Source: Lentzea pudingi
GTDB lineage: Bacteria > Actinomycetota > Actinomycetes > Mycobacteriales > Pseudonocardiaceae
Assembly: GCF_014646255.1 (NCBI RefSeq)
Contig: NZ_BMNC01000015.1
Location: 62,001 to 126,000 of the forward strand
Direction of reading: 5' to 3'
DNA: 64,000 nucleotides
Shown here: piece after piece, positions 56,773-64,000 of the stretch
Numbering within the stretch: position 1 is the stretch's first letter
How the letters are laid out: every line of letters begins with the position of its first letter
Made by a program: the position numbers and the translations under genes
The notes under the pieces: generated by a model
The model's input: only the letters and a program-made list of their open reading frames with translations
Database searches by the model: none
Told to the model about the DNA's origin: nothing

Positions 56773-56850
56773 CCGAGCACCAGGCTCTCTCGATCAGTCA
56801 CCGCACGCGATCGAGCAGGACGGCCAATCTGGCCGCATACTGATCGCATA

Positions 56851-57072
56851 ATGAACTCGAATGAAGGCAAGGCTACCGCTTACGCCACAGGCACTGACCC
56901 CCCGAAGTCGACGTGCAAGCAGAAGTCGGTACGCGTGAACCTGCCTGACGAACTACCTGCACTCACACCCGAGGTTTCGAGGATCTTGCTCCATATCTTG
57001 ATGGAACTCAAAGAAAAAGTGGATCAGCAAAATCGCACTGATTCCGATGAACACACCAAGAAGATCGATTAG
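56851..57072 (+). CDS. Small hypothetical protein (73 aa)
   Basis: A 73-aa hydrophilic protein (MNSNEGKATAYATGTDPPKS...) with a predicted helix LTPEVSRILLHILMELKEKV. No family recognised and no clear ribosome binding site. It is convergent with the exonuclease gene, 14 bp away. Confidence 0.5.
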   Translation: MNSNEGKATAYATGTDPPKSTCKQKSVRVNLPDELPALTPEVSRILLHILMELKEKVDQQNRTDSDEHTKKID

Positions 57073-57086
57073 CGACACACGCTATT

Positions 57087-57710
57087 TCAGTGCGCGAACA
57101 CGTCCGGCCACTCCCGCACCTGCAGTTGGACGTGAGCAGGCAAGAACGCGCAACAGTCCGCGAAGATCTCGATCAGGCCCGAGCTTGCCAGCCTGGAGCA
57201 CAACTCATCGTGCAACGGAATGAGATACTCAACGTCTGCCGCAGCGTACGCGAGTTGCGCAGGAGATAGATCGGGAGCCCGCCAATCACTTAGGCGTTGT
57301 TCCTTACTGATATTCACCCCAAGGAAACTTCTAAGCAAAGAGCGCAAGGTGTGCACCGAGCCACCACCGAAAGGGTCGAGCAGCCGAGAAGCAACCTTCG
57401 TACACACGACGTTCGATGGAGTCACCTCCCACCAGCGATGCATAAATCTCAGATCGAAGGGAGCGTGATGAAAGATCTTCTTCACACGAACATCGGCGAG
57501 TAGCCGACACAATCGAACCGGCAGAGCCTCGCCGCGGAGCTGCACGATGAGTGTGCCCACTCCCGGCGCGTGAAGCTGACACGTTGCGATGCGTTCGGTT
57601 CGCCAGTTGAGACCAGTTGTTTCGATATCCCACGCGACGGTATCGACTTGAAGCAGAGCATCAAGATGCCAGCTACTGATATCACGTGCAAGAACCTCAG
57701 GAGTCGGCAT
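57087..57710 (-). CDS. RNase D-like 3'-5' exonuclease
   Basis: A 207-aa DEDDy exonuclease domain protein with all three Exo motifs: VAWDIETTGL (Exo I), FHHAPFDLRFM (Exo II) and YAAADVEYLIPLHDEL (Exo III, catalytic Tyr). It lacks the HRDC domains of full RNase D (about 380 aa). It overlaps the upstream PLD-like membrane protein gene by 14 bp, so the two are co-expressed. It may degrade RNA or DNA; in this island a defence role is possible. Confidence 0.88.
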   Translation of the reverse strand: MPTPEVLARDISSWHLDALLQVDTVAWDIETTGLNWRTERIATCQLHAPGVGTLIVQLRGEALPVRLCRLLADVRVKKIFHHAPFDLRFMHRWWEVTPSNVVCTKVASRLLDPFGGGSVHTLRSLLRSFLGVNISKEQRLSDWRAPDLSPAQLAYAAADVEYLIPLHDELCSRLASSGLIEIFADCCAFLPAHVQLQVREWPDVFAH

Positions 57711-58515
57711 TCCCCACCACCACAGGCTGAGGAAAAACCTGCCTACTCTGCCGGTTGACCGCATCTAGATCTAGTTTGATGAAGCTGTACAACGTGCCCG
57801 GTTCCTGGCAAACGATCGTCGGCACACCTCCACGCTCCTTACGGTGAGCAAAGAGCGTGATGACCGCAGTACTATCGAAGCGATACGCACTAAATAGTAG
57901 TTCACCTGGACGATAGAACACGGATATCTCTGCACCACCAGGCTCGTACAAGCTCTCGAAGTGGCTACGCGCTTCGACGATCAGATCGATCATCTTCTCG
58001 GGAGTCCCCTTGATGCGAGTAGCGAGCTGGCGCACGGTATCCGAATCCTCCACATCGGGCAGATACACCCGGATCCGGCAACCCTTCTTCCTTGCAAGCG
58101 CACGAAGGTTAGTCAGGTTACTCCCGCGCCACGTATGCCCGTAGGCAAAAAATATATCCAACTTCTGAACCCGGGAGAACAGGCCGTCCCAATCAGCATC
58201 CCGAAGATATTCGGTTCCCGCATGCGTAATTCCAGAGCGCTCAATATCTGCAGCAGAGCGGGTTACTTCAATAACCTCTCGCGCGAAAGATCGTTTACTC
58301 ACTAGCTCCCAAAGCACAACCAGTGCCATGCCGGTAATGAGCGCACTTCCCAGGTTGTTGAACACGCTCTGCAATCCCGGATTGCCCTTGATTGCGTCCA
58401 CAGACCCGGCCAGCCAAAGCAAGCCGAGCCCCACGATGGCTGCACCAATGGCGATAAATACCGCCTTGTAGGTGCTTAGGGCGCGGCGCGGGCGCTCACC
58501 CTCGGAAGAAGCCAT
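57697..58515 (-). CDS. Two-TM membrane protein with PLD-like cytoplasmic domain
   Basis: A 272-aa protein. Two transmembrane segments (about 15-37 and 50-72) are followed by a soluble domain (KLDIFFAYGHTWRGSNLTNLRALARKKGCRIRVYLPD...) that resembles a phospholipase D-like fold without HKD residues. ATG 58515 is preferred because GGAGGAG lies 5 bp upstream. The general design recalls the protein at 45.5 kb. It is coupled to the exonuclease gene, suggesting a sensor or effector pair; that is inferred. Confidence 0.7.
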   Translation of the reverse strand: MASSEGERPRRALSTYKAVFIAIGAAIVGLGLLWLAGSVDAIKGNPGLQSVFNNLGSALITGMALVVLWELVSKRSFAREVIEVTRSAADIERSGITHAGTEYLRDADWDGLFSRVQKLDIFFAYGHTWRGSNLTNLRALARKKGCRIRVYLPDVEDSDTVRQLATRIKGTPEKMIDLIVEARSHFESLYEPGGAEISVFYRPGELLFSAYRFDSTAVITLFAHRKERGGVPTIVCQEPGTLYSFIKLDLDAVNRQSRQVFPQPVVVGNADS

Positions 58516-58865
58516 GTTCTCCTCCATCATGAGACCGCCAGCCGGGTACGTCGACGACGGGTGCCGAGAATCGTACACGGCCACCGGCTCCGTACAGCCA
58601 GCTGGCAACCATCAGACTGCGGCTTCGCCGCAAGGTTCGATAGCCCTGTACTGAACTCCATCTCTTACAACGCGAAAGTTTCGTCGAAGCACTTCGTTTG
58701 CGCTGCAATTTCCACCATATGCAGATTGACTCTGGCCTGCGTAAATAGAACTACAGCAGAAGATCGACGCGACGCCACAGGCTCCAGGTGCAGGGAGCCC
58801 GCGGCCTGGCGTGGATACGAACCCTCCCGCTAGGCAAGGGTCATGTGGTTCATAAGCGAGCACTC
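58516..58865. other. 350-bp intergenic stretch without a supported gene
   Basis: Lies between the divergent PLD-like and DUF3846 genes and should hold both promoters. I find no strong inverted repeat, RNA gene or conserved motif. Confidence 0.4.
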
Positions 58866-59705
58866 ATGGTGCAAGCCATCGTGGTCCCCGCGGACCTCTC
58901 CGAGCCCATCAGGCTGGAGCAACTCGACAAGCACGATGCCGGCGCGTTCCGCCGGATCGTAGGCGGCAGGTTAGAAGCGGTGCAGCTCACCGATCCCGCC
59001 GCAGGCGTGTACTTCAATGACGAGGGCAAGCTCCAGGAGCTGCCGATCAACCACCGACTCACCATGCTGCTGTGGATGCACAACAAGCTGTTCCGCGGCG
59101 AGGACGTGATCATGGGCAGCGGCCTCATCGTTGGCCCTCCCGATCCTGAAGGTGACGACCAGGACGCACCCGCGGAACTGGTCGAGCTGCTGTTCAACAC
59201 TGCGGCGTACCGCGTGCAAGCTCGGAAGGTTGATGGGCGGAGCTGGCACACAACCCTCGACACCGTCTCTCTGTGGACTGACGGGTACAGGTTGGCGCTG
59301 AAACTCGGCTTGGAGTGGCGCAGCGTGTTCGCGGACGTTCGCGTGGTACCCGAGCTCCCCGCAGAGCTGCTCGACACCTGGTACGAGATCGGCATCGCCA
59401 CACCACCGCTGCACGATGCTGTCGATCCTGCGTTCACGAAGGACAGCTTCATGGGCTGCTTCAGGCTGGCAGAGCTCGAGCAGCGTGTTGGCGAGTGCTG
59501 GTGGGTGCTCGGCACGGCTTTCTACTACCGCGATGCCTGCTTCATCTGCATGGAAGAGGGCGGAGACGACTGGCTCGTAATCCGCCATGGGGTAGCAGCT
59601 GGCCGCACGGCGCTCTGGCCGCGGATCAAAGCCGGCGAGTTCGGCAAGTTCGTTGCACAGCTGCTCGCTGCCACCAAGGAGCAGTGCTTGCAGATGGAGT
59701 ACTGA
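58866..59705 (+). CDS. DUF3846 domain protein
   Basis: A 279-aa protein. The N-terminal 105 residues match DUF3846 (MVQAIVVPADLSEPIRLEQL ... IVGGRLEAVQLTDPAAGVYFNDEGKLQELPINHRLTMLL; GSGLIVGPPDPEGDDQD). The C-terminal part is Trp/Cys-rich and not recognised. DUF3846 is common on plasmids and phages, and its function is unknown. ATG 58866 is chosen for the domain start. A terminator follows. Confidence 0.75.
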   Translation: MVQAIVVPADLSEPIRLEQLDKHDAGAFRRIVGGRLEAVQLTDPAAGVYFNDEGKLQELPINHRLTMLLWMHNKLFRGEDVIMGSGLIVGPPDPEGDDQDAPAELVELLFNTAAYRVQARKVDGRSWHTTLDTVSLWTDGYRLALKLGLEWRSVFADVRVVPELPAELLDTWYEIGIATPPLHDAVDPAFTKDSFMGCFRLAELEQRVGECWWVLGTAFYYRDACFICMEEGGDDWLVIRHGVAAGRTALWPRIKAGEFGKFVAQLLAATKEQCLQMEY

Positions 59706-59712
59706 CCCTCAA

Positions 59713-59740
59713 GCCCGTTGCGCCATAGCACGCAACGGGC
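59713..59740. terminator. Terminator
   Basis: A 10-bp perfect inverted repeat GCCCGTTGCG / CGCAACGGGC (8-nt loop) right after the DUF3846 gene stop. Confidence 0.75.
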
Positions 59741-59833
59741 ATCTTCAAGCTAAGCCTTTTCGAATGGACGCAAGCGATGAACTTACAAATGCGCGGTAGG
59801 CGAGGCATCGCATCAGGTCCACGAAGTGAAAGC

Positions 59834-60625
59834 TCAACCCACCAGCATTGCGAGCTCATCCAACAAAAGGAACGCCTCATCTAGCTTCTTCGCAATGCGT
59901 TTCTGTTCAGACAAGGGCGCCAATGGGACGACCAGAGCCTTGAGCTGCTTGCCGTTAATGCCGATATTTCCCGCGGTTGTTGCCGCGACGCCCTCGATCT
60001 GCCTGCGTACATATCGAGAATTTAGTACATGACGGAGATAGGCGTGCGAAACTGTGATAGCGCGCATACGAATGAGCTTGTCAGGGTGAAGAATTAGACC
60101 GCTCACGTGCTCAGGTACCTGCGACACCCTACCGACATAATGGAGATTGCCATTGAATCTGCATGCGAGAAGATCGCCAGGTCGAACCGCATACTTTTCC
60201 GCCTCAGATCCAGAAATCTCCGCGAACTTGTGATCTGCCAAGTCTGCGGTGCCATCTTTTCGAGAAGTCGCTGCACTAATCCGGAGTAGCGGATAACCCG
60301 CACCTACATCATTGGGTTTCGCGGACGTTCCATTCCTACAGTGAGCCAAGATATCACCAAGCATCACGAGCCGCCACGTGTCGCGCAACGCGAGCAAGCC
60401 GTCCGACTGCATGACATTCACGCCACCCTTGAGCCCCAAGCTTTCCTTCTCGACCGCAATACGCTCCAGCAATTGATCTGTAGTCTCATGCTGCGGCGCT
60501 GGCTCCACGAGATGACCCGTCAAAGCAAGATCAACAATAGCCTCCCTTATCCTTGCGATGCCACCAGGGATGCGAGCAACGTCATCCAGGTTCTCAGCCA
60601 GGAGCCGCAGTTCACTAACGTTCAT
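59834..60625 (-). CDS. hsdS: Type I restriction-modification specificity subunit, single TRD
   Basis: A 263-aa HsdS-like protein with one target recognition domain (LVMLGDILAHCRNGTSAKPND...YPLLRISAATSR...LKALVVPLAPLSEQKRIAKKLDEAFLLLDEL). Usual HsdS proteins are about 400-450 aa with two such domains. This half-size form may dimerise and read a palindromic split site. No second half is visible downstream. Its start lies 11 bp inside the hsdM end, so the genes are coupled. Confidence 0.9.
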   Translation of the reverse strand: MNVSELRLLAENLDDVARIPGGIARIREAIVDLALTGHLVEPAPQHETTDQLLERIAVEKESLGLKGGVNVMQSDGLLALRDTWRLVMLGDILAHCRNGTSAKPNDVGAGYPLLRISAATSRKDGTADLADHKFAEISGSEAEKYAVRPGDLLACRFNGNLHYVGRVSQVPEHVSGLILHPDKLIRMRAITVSHAYLRHVLNSRYVRRQIEGVAATTAGNIGINGKQLKALVVPLAPLSEQKRIAKKLDEAFLLLDELAMLVG

Positions 60626-62057
60626 AGCTCTTCAACGCCTGATTCAGTAGGTCACGGATAGCGTCAATCGTTTGCGTTGCAGCTTGCTGCTTGCGGCGAT
60701 ACTCGGTCAGCAAGTCCCCAAGGCTCTCCTGTTCACCGAGTTTTGCATTGGGGTTCTTAATATCGAGATTGAAATTTCTATCACGTATCTCATCAATACT
60801 TACACGCCATGCGTGCTCAGACTCAGCGCGGGCGATCCACCATTCTCGCTCGCCATCGAACTCCTCGGAGCGAATTGGCTTGCTCTTGTTATACGCCTTC
60901 AGGCCATCAGGAAGAGGGTGCTCATAGAACCACACCTCTTTTGTTGGCTCCCCCTTGCTGAAGAAGAGTAGGTTTGTCGCGATATTCGTATAGGGAGAAA
61001 AGGCACTGCTAGGCACTCGCACGACCGTATGTAGGTTGCACTCCTCGAGCAGCTGTTGCCTGATGCGAGTTTTAACACCCTCACCGAATAGCGTCCCATG
61101 CGGCAAGACAATTCCAGCTCGGCCACCCGGCTTAAGCAACCTCATAATGAGAACCAGGAACAGATCGGCCGTATCGCGAGTTCTGAACGTCTGCGGGAAA
61201 TTCTGCTCAACGCCAGGTTCTTCGATTCCGCCAAACGGCGGGTTTGTGACAATCACATCCACACGGTCAGCTGGCCCGTAGTCACGGAGCGGCCTCGTCA
61301 ATGTGTTTGCGCGACGAATTGTGGTTGGAGCATCTACTCCATGAAGAATCATATTGGTCAGACACAGCAAGTGAGGTAGTTGCTTCTTCTCTATGCCCCG
61401 CAGAGATGACTGGAGAAGCTTTTCGTCCTCAGGCTTCTTCGCTTGACCACGCATGTGATCAATGGCGTTGGCGAGAAACCCACCGGTCCCACAAGCGGGA
61501 TCCAAAATGACTTCACCGAGCCTGGGATTCACCATCTCTACAATAAACTCAGTCAGCGCTCTCGGAGTGTAGTACTCGCCAGCGTTCCCTGCGCTCTGCA
61601 GATCTTTGAGGAGCTTCTCATAGAGATCGTTGAACTGATGCCTATCAGCCCGCACGGTAAAGTCAATAGAGTTGATCTTATTGACGACCTGCCGCAGCAG
61701 CGTACCACTCTTCATGTAATTGTACGAGTCTTCGAACGCCTCCCGAACTATCAATGTGCGTGGATTGGCTCCCGCCGTTAGCTTTCGCAGCGCGGGAAAA
61801 AGGTCATTATTCACGAAATTATTGAGATCATCCCCAGTAAGCCCTTCTTCGTCACGAGCCCACGATCGCCATTGATACTTGACCGGTACGGCGGACACAT
61901 ACCCGTCAACCATCAACTCCAATTCCTGCTCAGTGTCGTCGAGAATCTTAAGGAAAATCATCCATACGAGCTGACTAAGGCGCTGCGCGTCACCGTCAAC
62001 GCCCTGGTCCTGCCGCATAATGTCCTGGATGGACTTGATTAGCGTGGACGAAATCAC
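60615..62057 (-). CDS. hsdM: Type I restriction-modification DNA methyltransferase subunit
   Basis: A 480-aa N6-adenine methyltransferase. It has the N-terminal HsdM helical domain (LSQLVWMIFLKILDDTE), AdoMet motif I (LDPACGTGGFLANAI) and catalytic motif IV (VTNPPFGG). With HsdS it methylates the host site. The GTG start at 62057 overlaps the hsdR stop (GTGA) and has GGAGG upstream. Confidence 0.95.
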   Translation of the reverse strand: MISSTLIKSIQDIMRQDQGVDGDAQRLSQLVWMIFLKILDDTEQELELMVDGYVSAVPVKYQWRSWARDEEGLTGDDLNNFVNNDLFPALRKLTAGANPRTLIVREAFEDSYNYMKSGTLLRQVVNKINSIDFTVRADRHQFNDLYEKLLKDLQSAGNAGEYYTPRALTEFIVEMVNPRLGEVILDPACGTGGFLANAIDHMRGQAKKPEDEKLLQSSLRGIEKKQLPHLLCLTNMILHGVDAPTTIRRANTLTRPLRDYGPADRVDVIVTNPPFGGIEEPGVEQNFPQTFRTRDTADLFLVLIMRLLKPGGRAGIVLPHGTLFGEGVKTRIRQQLLEECNLHTVVRVPSSAFSPYTNIATNLLFFSKGEPTKEVWFYEHPLPDGLKAYNKSKPIRSEEFDGEREWWIARAESEHAWRVSIDEIRDRNFNLDIKNPNAKLGEQESLGDLLTEYRRKQQAATQTIDAIRDLLNQALKSYER

Positions 62058-64000
62058 TGCGCCTCCTGGTACAGCTGCTGCTCAAGGTCATGTACGGCCT
62101 TGAGGTAAGTCTCACGGGTACCGAAAGGCTGGATGAGTTCGATGGGCCTACCCATCGACCGGAACGGCTCCACTCGCAAGACGGCTATATCTTCGATGGA
62201 TCGCACACCTGATTCAATGTACTTCTCAAGAAGTGCCTCAAGCACAGAGTGCACCCCGCCTTGGTACCTGTTGAGGTAGCCACTGGCACGAACCGCATCA
62301 GCTCGGTCCCGCCGCCGACGAGGTGAATGGCCGAAGCAGACATGCCGGGCAGCGTCGAACGGATCAATATCCTCGCCCTGGAGCTCCGCGAGGTCTTCCA
62401 GCGGCGCACCAGCTTCAGTCAGTTCATCCAACAGAACTGATCGCTGGCCTGCCGCCAACCAGGAACTCACGAAGACATCCACAGTTGGATAGCGCTCCAG
62501 CAGGTTCTTACGAACGAATTCCCTGAGACTGGATGTAAGCGGCTTGCCATCAGCCCCAATCATCTGCACCTGCTCGCCAATGATCGTGACCTGCTGGCCA
62601 CTGACCACGATCCGCTTGCGCCGAGGAGTGCGGCTGCCCGGCCTCTCCACCCATTGATCTAGCGTTTCGGGGTCTTTATCATCATCCTCGGTTTCATCGA
62701 TATCATCGATGCCATGAACGGCATCGACCATATCATCACCGGGCGTCAATTCGTAGACCTTTACGGGTTCGCCGTCAAATTCTTTGTCCGCAAACAGCCT
62801 CGTCACGTTCTTGAAATCCATGATTACAAAGAACCATTTGCCGTAGTCTGTGCGCACTCGAGTGCCACGGCCGATCATCTGCTTAAAGTCGGTCATGCTT
62901 TCGATATTGCTGTTCATCACGATGAGCTTGCAGGTCTGTGCGTCCACGCCGGTGGAGAGGAGCTTTGAGGTTGTAGCAATAACTGGGTAGGGCATTTCTG
63001 GGTCAATAAAGTTGTCGAGCTCCTGTTTGCCCTGCTGATCGTCACCGGTGATCTGCATGACGTACCGCGAGTCCTTGCGCACTTCGTCCGCATTCAGGTT
63101 TGCAAGGATTCGGCGCATCCGATTCGCGTGCGGGATATCCTCGCAGAAAACGATAGTCTTCGCATACCTGTCCGTACCCTTGAGGTACTCGGTGATACGC
63201 TCAGCGACACGCTTATCTCGCTCGGGAAAGATGATCGCGTTGTCGATGTCCCTGTCGCCGTAATGCCGATCGGGAATCAAGGCTCCCGAGTCATCAACTT
63301 GCCCATCCCTGGGGCGCCATCCGAAGGTGTCGATGTCGAGGGCGGTGCGGATGACCTTATACGGAGCCAGGAAGCCGTCGTCGATCCCTTGCTTCAGCGA
63401 GTAGGTGTATAGAGGATCGCCAAAGTAGTCGATATTGCTGACAGTCGCCGTTTCCTTGGGCGTTGCAGTCAGCCCCAGCTGACACGCCGAACTAAAGTAT
63501 TCGAGAATGGCACGCCAAGCACTTTCCTCCCTGGCGCTCCCACGGTGACACTCATCGATGATCACCAGGTCGAAGAAGTCTGGCGAGAATTTCTTGTAGA
63601 CGTTGTCTACTTCCTCGGATCCACTGACCGCTTGATATAGTGAGAGATACAACTCAAAGCTTTTGTCGACAGCCTTACTCCCGACGCCTTCCGGATCGTC
63701 ATGATTAGCAGCCTTGGTAATAGTGCCACGCGAGGCGCTGAGCTTGGCCATGCGCCCCTTGAACATGGCGAAGTCATTCATCATTGCCTGATCGATTAGG
63801 ATGTTGCGATCAGCTAGGAAGAGAACCCGGGCTTGAGACTTGCCGGGATTGACAGACTTGAACGACTCCATGAACCGCCAGATGATTTGAGCGGCAGTGT
63901 AGGTCTTACCGGTTCCGGTGGCCATGACAAGCAACAGCCGTCGCTGCCCCTTTGCGATGGCTTCAATTGCCCGGTTGACTGCGATGCGCTGGTAGTAGCG
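62054..64000 (-). CDS. hsdR: Type I restriction enzyme R subunit, partial
   Basis: The C-terminal 648 codons of HsdR; the N-terminal nuclease part lies beyond the right edge. Visible SF2 translocase motifs: Walker A VMATGTGKTYTAAQI, DEAD-type IIDECHRGSA, GLTATPKET (motif III), and a motif VI-type QMIGRGTRVR. It translocates and cuts unmethylated DNA. It is the first of three overlapping genes hsdR-hsdM-hsdS on the minus strand. Confidence 0.95.
   Translation of the reverse strand, partial: RYYQRIAVNRAIEAIAKGQRRLLLVMATGTGKTYTAAQIIWRFMESFKSVNPGKSQARVLFLADRNILIDQAMMNDFAMFKGRMAKLSASRGTITKAANHDDPEGVGSKAVDKSFELYLSLYQAVSGSEEVDNVYKKFSPDFFDLVIIDECHRGSAREESAWRAILEYFSSACQLGLTATPKETATVSNIDYFGDPLYTYSLKQGIDDGFLAPYKVIRTALDIDTFGWRPRDGQVDDSGALIPDRHYGDRDIDNAIIFPERDKRVAERITEYLKGTDRYAKTIVFCEDIPHANRMRRILANLNADEVRKDSRYVMQITGDDQQGKQELDNFIDPEMPYPVIATTSKLLSTGVDAQTCKLIVMNSNIESMTDFKQMIGRGTRVRTDYGKWFFVIMDFKNVTRLFADKEFDGEPVKVYELTPGDDMVDAVHGIDDIDETEDDDKDPETLDQWVERPGSRTPRRKRIVVSGQQVTIIGEQVQMIGADGKPLTSSLREFVRKNLLERYPTVDVFVSSWLAAGQRSVLLDELTEAGAPLEDLAELQGEDIDPFDAARHVCFGHSPRRRRDRADAVRASGYLNRYQGGVHSVLEALLEKYIESGVRSIEDIAVLRVEPFRSMGRPIELIQPFGTRETYLKAVHDLEQQLYQEAQ

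Overview
The window reads as chromosomal DNA of a high-GC actinomycete. GC-rich third positions, frequent GTG starts, GGAGG ribosome binding sites and the gene families present all fit. The mix of a type II polyketide cluster, SARP regulators, DesK-like kinases and an Asp23/AmaP operon suggests Pseudonocardiaceae (Lentzea, Saccharothrix or Actinosynnema type), but the genus is an inference.

About 1-41 kb (possibly to 44 kb) is most of an aromatic (type II) polyketide cluster; the ketosynthase pair is not in view and presumably lies left of base 1. Visible parts are an ACP, a didomain aromatase/cyclase, an ActIII-type ketoreductase, three P450s with their own ferredoxin and ferredoxin reductase, an ActVA-ORF5-like flavin monooxygenase, SDR/MDR reductases, an epoxide hydrolase, an alpha/beta-hydrolase-fold protein lacking its nucleophilic serine, SnoaL-like and SRPBCC proteins, and two MFS exporters. 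Two features are unusual. One is an amino-acid loading set: a discrete adenylation domain with a valine-like code, a discrete carrier protein, two KAS III-like enzymes (one Cys, one Ser), a dedicated acetolactate synthase (ilvBN) co-transcribed with a SARP gene, and a citramalate-synthase-like protein. The other is a thiazole/oxazole RiPP (TOMM) cassette at 3.16-6.26 kb: a short Cys/Ser/Thr-containing precursor peptide, a fused E1-like/YcaO cyclodehydratase, and a protein that is only the N-terminal part of a SagB-type dehydrogenase.

Regulation is heavy: two SARPs, three DesK/NarX-type kinases (two are tandemly duplicated fusion proteins) and two nearly parallel LuxR-type response regulators. 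Direct heptamer repeats of TCGA type at an exact 11-bp period, the known SARP operator layout, occur in seven intergenic regions of the cluster, so a SARP regulon can be read from the DNA itself. A TetR gene with a perfect 28-bp palindrome and two SDR genes lie at 41.5-44.2 kb.

From 44.4 to 54.5 kb the content is housekeeping-like: lipoyl synthase, a membrane PLD-like/ParB-like protein, a nine-gene ECF-sigma/Asp23/AmaP envelope-stress operon, CsbD, a saccharopine-dehydrogenase-like enzyme, a GNAT acetyltransferase and a fourth P450.

From about 54.6 kb to the end is a lower-GC accessory island. It opens with a tyrosine-recombinase remnant fused to a fragment of another gene, then carries a double-HTH protein, a single-pass membrane protein, a RNase D-like exonuclease overlapping a two-TM PLD-like protein, a DUF3846 protein, and a type I restriction-modification system (hsdS with a single recognition domain, hsdM, and hsdR running off the window).
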